Below are positions 1 to 8,135 of a DNA stretch of 64,000 bases, piece by piece. The stretch is from NCBI RefSeq assembly GCF_028682635.1, contig NZ_JANHLK010000007.1, forward strand, positions 62,001 to 126,000, given 5' to 3'. This DNA is from Pseudomonas putida. GTDB lineage: Bacteria > Pseudomonadota > Gammaproteobacteria > Pseudomonadales > Pseudomonadaceae. A model generated the notes under the pieces. That model saw nothing but the letters and a program-made list of their open reading frames with translations. It was not told the origin of the DNA and did not search any database. How positions within the stretch are numbered: position 1 is the stretch's first letter; every line of letters starts with the position of its first letter. Made by a program: the position numbers and the translations under genes.

Positions 1-34
1 CCGGCTTCCACAAGGTCAACATGATTTTTTCCAT
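1..34 (-). CDS. Start of a leftward CDS cut by the window edge
   Basis: Only the first 11 codons are present (MEKIMLTLWKP). A good ribosome binding site (GGAG, seven bases from the ATG) precedes it, and it begins 31 bases beyond the stop of the sulfotransferase gene on the same strand, so it is probably the last visible member of the cysD-cysNC-DUF1214-sulfotransferase operon. The opening resembles EthD-like/dehydratase-type small proteins, but eleven residues are too few to name a family. Confidence 0.5.
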   Translation of the reverse strand, partial: MEKIMLTLWKP

Positions 35-65
35 GATTTCTCCAGCCCTTGTTCAGGATTGACGC

Positions 66-1253
66 TCAGTGATTGACGCCCAGGTGACGGGCGCGATATT
101 CGCTGTAGTCCTGGGTCATCTGCGCCTCGTTCAGGCCAAAGCGTTCCAGGCTGTAGTCGTGGCTGGCACGTTTTTCCCGGCTGTTTTGCGCCAGCCAGCC
201 CTGCGCGTCGGTGCGGGCTTTATCGGTGAACGGCAGGTTGGCGAAGGCGTAGACCTTTTCCAGTACCACCAGCGGCTGCTTCACGGTGTCGGCGAAGTGG
301 ATGTCGAGAAAGCGCTCGGGCGCATGCTGCTCGCGCACCTGCATGGTGTGGCGGATACCGCGCGCCATGCGGTGGTTCCACTGCTCACCGGCGGCTTTCG
401 GGTCCGGGTTGTCGCTGTACATCTGCCACAGGGTGTGGGCCATGCTGGCCATCGACGGGATGGTCTGGGCCGGTTCACGGTGGGTCAGGATCACCTGCGC
501 CCCGGGGAAGACATCCAGTAGCAGATCCAGGGTGTGCAGGTGTTGTGGCGCCTTGAGCAGCCAGCGTTGAGCCGCCGTCTCACCCCGTTGCTGTTTCTGC
601 CACTGCAGGAACTGCAGCATCTTCTTCAGTTGCGTGTAGACCGGCCGCTGGTCCTGCTGATCCAGCCAGCGGGTGTAGCTGGGTACATTCACGTAGGCGT
701 CCATGGCGCACATGAAGGAATGCTCCATGAGCATGAACTCTTCATCGCAGAGCAGGGCATCGAGCGGGTGGATCGCGAGGATCTGCGGGATCACCTCGGC
801 CATCAGATCGACCTCTGCCTTGGCCTGGGCGATGCGCTTGGCCGGTGCGGCCAGGGTTTCGCCAGCCAGCGGTGCCGGAAAACGGGTTTCCCACCAGGCG
901 GCGCAGTAGAAGCGTGGGTCGACCGCCAGCGTGCGCTGCAACATGGTGGTGCCGGTGCGCGGCAGGCCGACGATGACCAGCGGGTCGTCGATTTCTATCC
1001 GGGTTATTTCCGGATAACGGCTCAGGTAGTCTTCCATCACCAGGCGGTTGACCAGTTGCCCGACCAACCGTTCTTCCAGCAGATGCAAGCCGGTTTGCGA
1101 CAGCCCGGCCTCGCTGGCCAGGGCATCGAGCAGCGCCTGCAGGGACGCCCGGTAGTTATCATCGCCAAAATGGCTCAGGCCGTCGGTGCGAGCGATTGCG
1201 CTGGCCAACAGCTTGTCGACGGTCAAATCTTCAATTCGGCTGGGCGCGTTCAT
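66..1253 (-). CDS. PAPS-dependent sulfotransferase family protein
   Basis: 395-residue predicted cytosolic sulfotransferase that would transfer the sulfo group of PAPS to a hydroxyl acceptor, releasing PAP. The 5'-phosphosulfate-binding loop is GLPRTGTT (residues 96-103), followed by LLKAPQH (about 232-238) and a 3'-phosphate-binding segment THREPAQTIPSM (about 257-268). The ATG at 1253 is chosen because it overlaps the TGA of the upstream DUF1214 gene as ATGA and begins at the conserved part; a longer in-frame start would add a low-quality Arg-rich leader. Genes for PAPS synthesis (cysD, cysNC) lie upstream in the same operon and a PAP phosphatase (cysQ) is divergent from it. The acceptor is unknown; a sterol or bile-acid hydroxyl is a guess from the neighbouring cluster. 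Confidence 0.88.
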   Translation of the reverse strand: MNAPSRIEDLTVDKLLASAIARTDGLSHFGDDNYRASLQALLDALASEAGLSQTGLHLLEERLVGQLVNRLVMEDYLSRYPEITRIEIDDPLVIVGLPRTGTTMLQRTLAVDPRFYCAAWWETRFPAPLAGETLAAPAKRIAQAKAEVDLMAEVIPQILAIHPLDALLCDEEFMLMEHSFMCAMDAYVNVPSYTRWLDQQDQRPVYTQLKKMLQFLQWQKQQRGETAAQRWLLKAPQHLHTLDLLLDVFPGAQVILTHREPAQTIPSMASMAHTLWQMYSDNPDPKAAGEQWNHRMARGIRHTMQVREQHAPERFLDIHFADTVKQPLVVLEKVYAFANLPFTDKARTDAQGWLAQNSREKRASHDYSLERFGLNEAQMTQDYSEYRARHLGVNH

Positions 1254-2362
1254 ACGACCTCCGCGACGGCAGCGACGTTTACCACGCGAGTGGTGGGGTG
1301 GCATTGCTCCCGGGCGCCGACCCAACGCAGGCAGAACGTGCCCTGGCGGACGCCGGCGGTTTGCAGCCAGTTGCTCACTCCGGGGTCCCGCTCACTGAGC
1401 ACCAGCGTCACCCCGCCGTTGTCGTCGTACCGGGCCTGGTGCTTGTTGAAGCAGATGCGGTGGTAGCGGTAGTCCAGCGACTCCATCCAGTAATTGTTGA
1501 TCTGCAGGTTCCAGAAGTCGCAGTCCGGCACCTTATCGATGTGGATGACCAACGCCTCGTCCTCGGCCAGCGCCCAGTGCGAGTGGTAATAGAAAATATT
1601 TGGATCGCCGCCCACCGATTGGCAGAGCGCCTGGTTGGCCGGGGGCAACTGATTGCTGTGCGGCAGGTAGCTTTGGCTCCAGTCGGCGAACAGCCGGGCG
1701 GTGTTCTCGACGAAGCTCGATACCCGCGCCAGGCCTTGTTGGAACGTCGCCGGGTCAAGGGCCAGTGGCTTGGCATCGGTGCCGATGCGTTCAATGCTCA
1801 ACTTGGCCGGCACTTCGCTGCGACGGTCCAGAAACGTCTGGCGGACGATCAAGGCGTTGGTGGCGCCTTCCATTTTCAACCAGTTGCCCGCTTGCGGTTC
1901 GCGGCTGAGGATGATTTCGAAGTTGCCCTGGTCATCGAGTTGTAACTGGCTGGCATCGATGAAGCCGGTCTGGATCAGGGTGCCGTCGGTTTCATAACCG
2001 CCTTTCTGGGTGCCAAAGCTCAGGTAGGCGACACTGCCGCGCTGGCCTGTGATGCGATAGTCCAGCGAGCCGTCCAGGCGCGAGTACTCGTAGAGATTGT
2101 CCGGGTTGTCGGCACCGATCTTCGCGGTCTCGTGGGAGGTCTTGAAGAAACTGGGAAACGCCGGGTCGGCAAACTCGATGTGCATCTCCAGGCCGATGCG
2201 CAGCAGGCGTGTGAGGTAGCGGAAGCCTTCGGCGCGGGTGGCCGCATCGGCAGGTGCTTCGGGACGCAGGATCTGCTCGCCGCAGCGCTTGAGGTGATCG
2301 CAGAACGTGGCCCAGGTCTGGCCACTCGACAGCTGTTGTTCGTCAATAGAGCTGATTGTCAT
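1250..2362 (-). CDS. DUF1214-domain protein
   Basis: 370-residue protein recognised as a DUF1214-type protein of unknown biochemical role. The C-terminal half carries the family's pattern of aromatic and polar blocks (FYYHSHWALAEDEALVIH near residue 260, FWNLQINNYWMESLDY near 290). No signal peptide or membrane segment is evident. Its stop overlaps the sulfotransferase start by four bases (ATGA), which implies translational coupling, so the two products probably act on the same substrate. It begins 69 bases after the cysNC stop. Function is not known; only the partnership is supported by sequence. Confidence 0.75.
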   Translation of the reverse strand: MTISSIDEQQLSSGQTWATFCDHLKRCGEQILRPEAPADAATRAEGFRYLTRLLRIGLEMHIEFADPAFPSFFKTSHETAKIGADNPDNLYEYSRLDGSLDYRITGQRGSVAYLSFGTQKGGYETDGTLIQTGFIDASQLQLDDQGNFEIILSREPQAGNWLKMEGATNALIVRQTFLDRRSEVPAKLSIERIGTDAKPLALDPATFQQGLARVSSFVENTARLFADWSQSYLPHSNQLPPANQALCQSVGGDPNIFYYHSHWALAEDEALVIHIDKVPDCDFWNLQINNYWMESLDYRYHRICFNKHQARYDDNGGVTLVLSERDPGVSNWLQTAGVRQGTFCLRWVGAREQCHPTTRVVNVAAVAEVV

Positions 2363-2431
2363 TGTTGGACTCTCTTGATGGGGTGAGCCCAGCTCGAGCG
2401 CCTGTGCAGAGGCGTGAACCGGGCGTCGGGG

Positions 2432-4345
2432 CTAGCGTTCCTGACCGATGAAACCGCGCTCGGTCAGCACCTCGATGATCCGGTCCACTGCACCCTCCGG
2501 CGTCAGCTTGCTGGTCTGGATATGGATGTCCGGCTTGCTCGGCACCTCGTAAGGTGAGTCGATGCCGGTGAAGTTTTTCAGCTCGCCGCGGCGGACTTTC
2601 TTGTACAGGCCCTTGGGGTCGCGTTCCTCGGCCACCGCCAGCGGCGTGTCGACGAAGATCTCGATGAACTCGCCATCCTGCAGTAGCCCACGCGCCATCT
2701 CGCGCTCGGAGCGGAACGGCGAGATGAAGGCGGTCAACACGATCATCCCGGCATCCACGAATAACTTGGACACCTCGGCCACCCGGCGGATGTTCTCCAC
2801 CCGGTCGGCATCGGTGAAGCCCAGGTCGCGGTTCAAGCCGTGACGCACGTTGTCGCCATCGAGCAGGTAGGTATGGCGGCCGCGGGCGTACAGGCGGGTT
2901 TCCAGCAGGTTGGCGATGGCCGACTTGCCGGCGCCCGACAAACCGGTGAACCACAGCAGCACCGGCTGCTGGCCCATCTGTTCGGCGCGTGCCTTCTTGT
3001 TCACATCCACGTGCTGCATGTGGATGTTCTGCGAACGGCGCAGGGAGAACTCGATCAGGCCGGCGCCGACGGTGGCGTTGCTCAGGCGGTCGATGAGAAT
3101 GAAGCTGCCGGTTTCGCGGTTGTCCTTGTAGGGATCGAAAGCGATCGGCTGGCTGGTGAAGAGGTTGCACACGCCAATCTCGTTCAGCGCCAGTTCCTTG
3201 GCTGCCAGGTGCTCCATGGTGTTGACGTTGATCTTGTACTTGGGCACTGCCAGGGTGACCGGCAACGTCTTGCCGCCGATCTTCATCAGGTAGGGGCGGC
3301 CGGCGAGCATGGCCTGCTCGTGCATCCAGATCAGGCTGACCTGGAACTGGTCGGCGACGCTGGCCGGATCTTCTGCGGTGGACAGGACATCGCCACGGCT
3401 GCAATCGACTTCGTCGGTCAGGGTGAGGGTAATGGACTGGCCGGCCACGGCTTGTTGCAGGTCGCCATCGAGGGTCACGATGCGCGAAATCCGGCTCTCT
3501 TGCCCGGCCGGCAACACACGCACACGGTCGCCGGGACGAATCATGCCGCTGGCGATGGTGCCGGTGAAACCACGGAAATCCAGGTTGGGGCGGTTGACCC
3601 ACTGCACCGGCATGCGGAACGCCAGTTTCTGCTGGTGCGCCTCGTCGATCTCGACGGTTTCCAGGTAGCCCATCAGCGTGGTGCCGCGATACCAGGGCAT
3701 GTGCTCGCTCTGCTCGGTGATGTTCTCACCGCGCAGCGCGGACATCGGGATCGCGGTGACATCCTGAAGATTGATCTGCTTGGCGAACGCGCGGTAGTCA
3801 TCGACGATGGCGTTGAAGACTTTTTCCGAGTAGTCCATCAAGTCCATCTTGTTGACGGCCAGCACCACCTTGCGAATGCCGATCAACGAAGCCAGGTAGC
3901 TGTGACGCCTGGACTGGGTCAGCACGCCGCGGCGGGCGTCGATCATCACCACGGCCACGTCGGCGGTGGAGGCACCGGTCACCATATTGCGGGTGTACTG
4001 CTCGTGGCCCGGGGTGTCGGCCACGATGAACTTGCGCAGTTCCGTGGAGAAAAAACGGTAGGCCACGTCGATGGTGATGCCTTGTTCGCGCTCGGCGGCC
4101 AGGCCGTCCACCAACAGCGCGAAGTCCAGTTCGCCACCCTGGGTGCCGTCTTTTTTCGAGTCGGCTTCCAGCGCTTCCATCTGGTCTTCGAAGAGCATTT
4201 TCGAATCGTAGAGCAGGCGTCCGATCAGCGTGCTCTTGCCATCGTCCACGCTGCCACAGGTGATGAAGCGCAGCAGGCTCTTGTGCTCGTGGGACTTGAG
4301 GTATTGCCCGATATCCTCGGCAATCAGGTCGGATACGTGTGCCAT
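2432..4345 (-). CDS. cysNC: Sulfate adenylyltransferase subunit 1 / APS kinase fusion
   Basis: 637 residues, the usual length of Pseudomonas CysNC. The N-terminal half is the GTPase subunit that drives ATP sulfurylase, with P-loop GSVDDGKST (residues 31-39), DTPGHEQY and NKMD motifs and two elongation-factor-like beta domains. The C-terminal part is APS kinase, with P-loop GLSGAGKS, and makes PAPS. The start at 4345 begins [12 protein letters not shown] and overlaps the cysD stop by one base (TAATG), so cysD and cysNC are translationally coupled. Longer readings upstream lie inside cysD. The direct neighbourhood of a sulfotransferase suggests the PAPS is at least partly for sulfonation, although assimilation cannot be excluded. 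Confidence 0.96.
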   Translation of the reverse strand: MAHVSDLIAEDIGQYLKSHEHKSLLRFITCGSVDDGKSTLIGRLLYDSKMLFEDQMEALEADSKKDGTQGGELDFALLVDGLAAEREQGITIDVAYRFFSTELRKFIVADTPGHEQYTRNMVTGASTADVAVVMIDARRGVLTQSRRHSYLASLIGIRKVVLAVNKMDLMDYSEKVFNAIVDDYRAFAKQINLQDVTAIPMSALRGENITEQSEHMPWYRGTTLMGYLETVEIDEAHQQKLAFRMPVQWVNRPNLDFRGFTGTIASGMIRPGDRVRVLPAGQESRISRIVTLDGDLQQAVAGQSITLTLTDEVDCSRGDVLSTAEDPASVADQFQVSLIWMHEQAMLAGRPYLMKIGGKTLPVTLAVPKYKINVNTMEHLAAKELALNEIGVCNLFTSQPIAFDPYKDNRETGSFILIDRLSNATVGAGLIEFSLRRSQNIHMQHVDVNKKARAEQMGQQPVLLWFTGLSGAGKSAIANLLETRLYARGRHTYLLDGDNVRHGLNRDLGFTDADRVENIRRVAEVSKLFVDAGMIVLTAFISPFRSEREMARGLLQDGEFIEIFVDTPLAVAEERDPKGLYKKVRRGELKNFTGIDSPYEVPSKPDIHIQTSKLTPEGAVDRIIEVLTERGFIGQER

Positions 4346-5244
4346 TAGAAATACCCCTCTTGTTTTTTCTTCTCCATCGATGCGGACGCGTCGTGGTCGA
4401 TCATTCGCCCCTGGCGCTCGGACGTGCGGGTCAGGAGCATTTCCTGAATGATCTTGGGCAGGGTGTCGGCATCGGACTCCACGGCACCGGTGAGCGGGTA
4501 GCAACCCAGCGTGCGAAAGCGCACGTTGCGCATCATCGGCACTTCACCCGGGTTCAGCGGCATGCGTGCGTCATCGACCATGATCAGCATCCCGTCACGC
4601 TCGACCACCGGGCGCGGCGCGGCGAAATACAGCGGTACGATCGGGATGTTTTCCAGGTAGATGTATTGCCAGATGTCCAGCTCGGTCCAGTTGGACAAAG
4701 GGAACACGCGGATCGACTCGCCCTTGTGTTTGCGCGTGTTGTACAGGTGCCAGAGCTCCGGGCGCTGGTTCTTCGGGTCCCAGCGGTGCTGGTCGGAGCG
4801 GAAGGAGAAAATCCGCTCCTTGGCCCGGGATTTTTCCTCGTCGCGACGTGCGCCGCCGAAGGCCGCGTCGAAACCGTAGTGATCGAGCGCTTGTTTCAGC
4901 CCCTCGGTCTTCATGATGTCGGTGTGGATCTGCGACCCGTGCTTGAACGGGCTGATGCCCATTTCAATGCCTTCGGGGTTGGTGTGGGTCAGCAGGTCGA
5001 CGTTGAGCTTGGCCACCATCTGATCGCGGAAGCGATACATCTCCTGGAACTTCCAGGTGGTGTCGACATGCAGCAGAGGGAAGGGCGGCTTGGCCGGGTA
5101 GAAGGCCTTCATGGCCAGGTGCAGCATGACCGCACTGTCCTTGCCGATGGAGTAGAGCATGACCGGGTTGTCGGATTCGGCGACAACCTCGCGCATTGCC
5201 TGGATGCTTTCCGCTTCCAGTCGTTGCAGATGGGTAAGCGTCAT
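4345..5244 (-). CDS. cysD: Sulfate adenylyltransferase subunit 2
   Basis: 299-residue catalytic subunit of ATP sulfurylase, which forms APS from sulfate and ATP together with the CysN GTPase. The PP-loop [10 protein letters not shown] lies at residues 31-40, followed by the [10 protein letters not shown] and [15 protein letters not shown] blocks typical of CysD. The ATG at 5244 ([14 protein letters not shown]) fits the family's usual start and has its own strong ribosome binding site (GAGAGG, seven bases upstream). The frame is nevertheless open for another 335 codons upstream (to a GTG at 6249), so a fused product is possible; see the next entry. The stop overlaps the cysNC start. Confidence 0.93.
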   Translation of the reverse strand: MTLTHLQRLEAESIQAMREVVAESDNPVMLYSIGKDSAVMLHLAMKAFYPAKPPFPLLHVDTTWKFQEMYRFRDQMVAKLNVDLLTHTNPEGIEMGISPFKHGSQIHTDIMKTEGLKQALDHYGFDAAFGGARRDEEKSRAKERIFSFRSDQHRWDPKNQRPELWHLYNTRKHKGESIRVFPLSNWTELDIWQYIYLENIPIVPLYFAAPRPVVERDGMLIMVDDARMPLNPGEVPMMRNVRFRTLGCYPLTGAVESDADTLPKIIQEMLLTRTSERQGRMIDHDASASMEKKKQEGYF

Positions 5245-6249
5245 GGATTTGCCTCTCGCTTTTTGTTGTTGTCGTTTATCAACGTACAACCGCTGCGATT
5301 CGGACTTATGCGCGACTTGATGTTTTAACATCAGGCGCAGCATCTGCAGCATGGGGTTACGGGGCGGGGTGCTGGCAACCGCGGCAGGTGTGTCGTCAGG
5401 GTTGACGTGGGCGGCTTGCTGACCGATCTGGGTCGCCAGTTCGCGGGCACCGCTGAGCATTGCGCTGGCTTCGGGCAGATGAAACAGCTGCAGCCTCTCA
5501 GCGCGTTCGCCGGCCCAGGTGATGAAGGTCGCGGCGCGTTGCCAGTGCATGCCCGAGAGCAGGGCAAACACTTTGCGGTCTGCCGAGCGATGCAGGCGGT
5601 CGAAGAACGCTTGCAGGTGGGGCGCGCGCAAGCCGTCTTCATAAGGCAGCCAGAGCACCTTGCCGCGATTGCTCACCGCGCGCAGCACCCCGTGACTGAG
5701 CTTGCCCTGATCGTTGCGGGCACCGTAGTCATCGATCCAGTGGATCTCGCCATTCTGCGTACGAGCCTGTTCGAGGATGTCCCGGTAGGTGCTGCGGTAC
5801 CAGCGCTGTACCGCCAGCGAAGCATTGGCGACACGCTTGGCCGGGCGCTCGGCATTGAGCTGCCAGCGTTGCAGATAATGGGCGGCGGTGCGTTCGGGCA
5901 AGTCGATGTCGTGCAGGCGCTTGACCAGTGCCTGCATCGCTTCCAGGTGCCAGAGCAGGAACGGTAACTGGTGCCGTTCCGGCGGCGTGCTCACCAACAG
6001 CTGGTAGATGTTCTGTTCCTGCTCGGCAGACAGGCTGCGGCCTTCACCTTGCTTGCGCCCGCGCTCGCGCACGGGTACCGCCTTCCATCCACCGGCTTGC
6101 CACGCCTTGTAGGCAGCGATGATGGTCGGCGAGGAGAGTCCGGTGTCCTGGCTGATCGCTTTGAGCGTGCTACCGGCGATGCGCAATTGCACGGCACGCA
6201 GGCGAAGCTTGTTGATCTGTGGAACGGACAGCTGATTGCCGTGGGACAC
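5245..6249 (-). CDS. IS630-type HTH/DDE-like segment open in frame with cysD
   Basis: A 335-codon segment starting at a GTG with a good ribosome binding site (AGGAG, five bases upstream) and running without a stop into CysD, so the full reading is 4345-6249 (634 residues). Residues 10-60 look like a helix-turn-helix of the IS630/winged-helix type ([26 protein letters not shown]), followed by a linker helix and a region resembling an IS630-like DDE fold ([10 protein letters not shown] near residue 170). The second acidic position seems to be lost (FALLSGMHW where an aspartate is expected) and no terminal inverted repeats were noticed, so it is probably not an active transposase. It could be a domesticated DNA-binding regulator of the sulfate genes. 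Whether the cell makes one long protein or two is unresolved, because cysD keeps its own ribosome binding site. Confidence 0.6.
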
Positions 6250-6328
6250 GGGAGCTCCTGTTAAACATCCATTTGCGCAGTGGCGTTGGAGTGGATGTCT
6301 GTACTGTTCCCGGATCCGGAAAATCGCG

Positions 6329-6346
6329 CATAGGCCGAATGGACCA
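6329..6346 (-). promoter_or_regulatory. Weak candidate copy of the cluster operator, facing cysD
   Basis: Read leftward this is TGGTCCATTCGGCCTATG, which departs from the 18-bp cluster operator at two conserved positions (GGAC to GGCC, GATG to TATG). It lies in the cysD/cysQ divergent gap, 80 bases from the GTG at 6249. An AACAGT-like hexamer sits about 21 bases beyond it. A two-mismatch site could be chance. Confidence 0.3.
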
Positions 6347-6375
6347 TGGGAAGAACAAAAAACAGGAGAATTGCC

Positions 6376-7140
6376 ATGAACGAGTCAATGACTGTTCTGC
6401 TTGAAGACGTCATCGGGATTGCCCGCCAGGCGGGCGAACTGGTGTTGGAGGTGTACCGTTCGGATTTCGAGGTGCGCGGCAAGGACGATGCGTCGCCAGT
6501 GACCGAGGCTGATGAGCGTGCCGAGGCTTTGATTCTGCAGGCCTTGGCGGCGCTCACGCCGCAGATTCCGGTGATTTCGGAAGAGGCTGCCGCCGCAGGC
6601 AAGGTGCCCGAGGTCGGCAGGCGTTTCTGGCTGGTGGACCCGCTGGACGGCACCCGGGAGTTCATCAAGCGCAACGGTGAGTTCACCGTCAATATCGCCC
6701 TGATCGACAACGGTGAGCCGGTGCTTGGGGTGGTTCTCGCACCTGCGCTTGCGCGACTGTTCGCCGGTGCCCGTGGTTGTGGAGCCTTCATCGAACAGGC
6801 CGGGCAGCGCCAGCCAATCAACTGCCGTGCAGTGACGCAAGAGGGCCTGGACGTGGTCGCCAGCCGCTCCCATGGCGATGCCCAGGCGCTGGATAAATTC
6901 CTCGACGGGCGCCAGGTGCGATCACTGAAAAGCGCAGGCTCGTCGCTTAAAGTTTGCCTGGTCGCTTGCGGTGAGGCCGACCTTTATCCACGCCTGGGGC
7001 GCACCATGGAATGGGATATCGCCGCGGGGCATGCGGTGCTGGTGGCTGCCGGTGGACAGATCCGCACCCTTGGCGGCGATGCGTTGAGTTATGGCAAGCC
7101 CGGCCTGGACAACCCGCATTTCTATGCTCACGGGTTATAG
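6376..7140 (+). CDS. cysQ: 3'(2'),5'-bisphosphate nucleotidase CysQ
   Basis: 254-residue inositol-monophosphatase-superfamily enzyme that hydrolyses PAP (3'-phosphoadenosine 5'-phosphate) to AMP, relieving product inhibition of PAPS-using enzymes. Metal-binding motifs are visible: a [12 protein letters not shown] block, DPLDGTREF near residue 87 and the C-terminal [10 protein letters not shown]. The ATG at 6376 is preferred over one ten codons upstream because AGGAG precedes it at proper spacing. It is divergent from the cysD-cysNC-sulfotransferase operon and ends in a strong terminator (7160-7192). PAP is the by-product of sulfotransferases, so its position fits a sulfonation module; many Pseudomonas carry cysQ elsewhere for general use. 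Confidence 0.93.
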   Translation: MNESMTVLLEDVIGIARQAGELVLEVYRSDFEVRGKDDASPVTEADERAEALILQALAALTPQIPVISEEAAAAGKVPEVGRRFWLVDPLDGTREFIKRNGEFTVNIALIDNGEPVLGVVLAPALARLFAGARGCGAFIEQAGQRQPINCRAVTQEGLDVVASRSHGDAQALDKFLDGRQVRSLKSAGSSLKVCLVACGEADLYPRLGRTMEWDIAAGHAVLVAAGGQIRTLGGDALSYGKPGLDNPHFYAHGL

Positions 7141-7159
7141 CCGCAATTTGCTTGTGCAT

Positions 7160-7192
7160 GGGCCTGTTTCCGGGGATGGAAGCAGGCCCTTT
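7160..7192 (+). terminator. Rho-independent terminator of cysQ
   Basis: Arms GGGCCTGTTTCC and GGAAGCAGGCCC can pair over 12 bp (one T-G pair) around a six-base loop and are followed by TTT. It begins 20 bases after the cysQ stop and lies before the convergent SnoaL-like gene. Confidence 0.8.
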
Positions 7193-7211
7193 GTGTTGGC
7201 GATTGCGCGAT

Positions 7212-7646
7212 CTACATCGACAGATGCGCGCTCAAGTCCCCCATCATGTCCAGATGCGAATAATCACGAAAGCTGAAGCGCCAGACGCCGTCCATGCGTT
7301 CAAACTCATCAAAGTAGCGCCCGCTGGCGATGGGTTGCAGGGGAAGGGTGTCGGTGGCTTGCAGCACGGTGTAGCAGGAGCGCACCTTCGCGGTGCCTGC
7401 GACTTCGTCGAGGTCGATGATCGGGTTGCTGATGATGTGTCGGGTGCGGGGTGTGCCGCAGGGGTAGCGCTTGATTCGTTGTTGCCAGACGCCCAGCAAA
7501 GCGCTGTGATCGAGGAAGGCGTCCTGGCTTTGCAGCTTGATCCGGGCATGACGAAACAGCTCGGCCGCCTCGACCAGTTGGCCGCTGTCCAGGTATTCAG
7601 CGTAACGGTAGAGCAGGTTGCTGATCTGTATGGCGCTGGTGCTCAT
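7212..7646 (-). CDS. SnoaL/NTF2-fold protein, possible hydratase, dehydratase or isomerase
   Basis: 144-residue cone-shaped NTF2-like protein, the fold shared by ketosteroid isomerase, scytalone dehydratase and bile-acid dehydratases. An N-terminal YAEYLD stretch (Tyr15, Asp20) and a later TRHIISNPIIDLD block provide the Tyr-x4-Asp plus His arrangement common in catalytic members. The ATG at 7646 is preceded by GAGGATCACC, a reasonable ribosome binding site; longer readings enter REP repeats. It is transcribed leftward and separated from the MFS gene by a terminator and repeats, so it has no clear operon partner, and no copy of the cluster operator was found near it. The reaction is unknown. 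Confidence 0.75.
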   Translation of the reverse strand: MSTSAIQISNLLYRYAEYLDSGQLVEAAELFRHARIKLQSQDAFLDHSALLGVWQQRIKRYPCGTPRTRHIISNPIIDLDEVAGTAKVRSCYTVLQATDTLPLQPIASGRYFDEFERMDGVWRFSFRDYSHLDMMGDLSAHLSM

Positions 7647-7662
7647 GGTGATCCTCTTTTTT

Positions 7663-8034
7663 GTAGGAGCCGGCTTGCCAGCGAAGGCGGCCTGGCAGCC
7701 AACCAATCTCTCGCGGCTATACCCAATCCATTGTGGGAGCTGGCCTGCCGGCGATGGCGGCCTGACAGCCAACCCATCTCCCACGGCCTCACTCGATCCA
7801 CTGTAGGAGCTGGCTTGCCAGCGATGGTCGTCAACGATGACGCGGGGAACCTGACACCCCACGGTGCTCTCAGGTTTTTCGCGAGCAAGCTCGCTCCTAC
7901 AGAAACCCACTGTGCTGAACAGGAACGAAGACCGTGTAGGAGCAAGCTTGCTCGCGATGGAGGTCAACGATGACGCGGGGAGCCTGGCACCCCGCGGTGC
8001 TCTCAGGTTTTTCGCGAGCAGGCTCGCTCCTACA
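7663..8034. repeat. Cluster of REP/BIME palindromic repeats
   Basis: The gap between the SnoaL-like gene and the MFS gene is filled with REP elements. Partial units with TAGGAGCCGGCTTGCC and GGGAGCTGGCCTGCC cores lie at about 7663-7801. Two 100-bp units (7802-7901 and 7935-8034) each begin TGTAGGAGC, contain CAACGATGACGCGGGG and CTCAGGTTTTTCGCGAGCA, and end GCTCGCTCCTACA. The same 100-bp unit recurs at 28542-28641, and the combined mosaic recurs at 49634-49944. Confidence 0.85.
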
Positions 8035-8078
8035 GAAATGGCGTCATCCAAGTTTCCCGCCAATACGTGAGGAACCAT

Positions 8079-8115
8079 TAAAAAGCCGCTGCAACCGGGC
8101 AAGGGTTGCAGCGGC
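8079..8115 (-). terminator. Rho-independent terminator of the MFS gene
   Basis: Arms GCCGCTGCAACC (8085-8096) and GGTTGCAGCGGC (8104-8115) form a perfect 12-bp stem with a seven-base loop. On the minus strand it is followed by five T residues. It lies 20 bases beyond the MFS stop codon. Confidence 0.88.
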
Positions 8116-8135
8116 GTGGTGATGCGCGAAGGCGG

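Noticed and set aside
66..1325. Longer start for the sulfotransferase at 1325
   Set aside because: The added 24 residues are Arg-rich and overlap the end of the DUF1214 gene; the ATGA junction at 1253 is the more natural coupled start.
2840..4348. 502-codon plus-strand frame opposite cysNC
   Set aside because: Antisense to a highly conserved enzyme with intact motifs; no homology or plausible start signal.
5319..5332. Palindrome GATGTTTTAACATC upstream of cysD as an operator
   Set aside because: It lies inside the open frame preceding cysD, is a single short copy and has no matching site elsewhere in the window.
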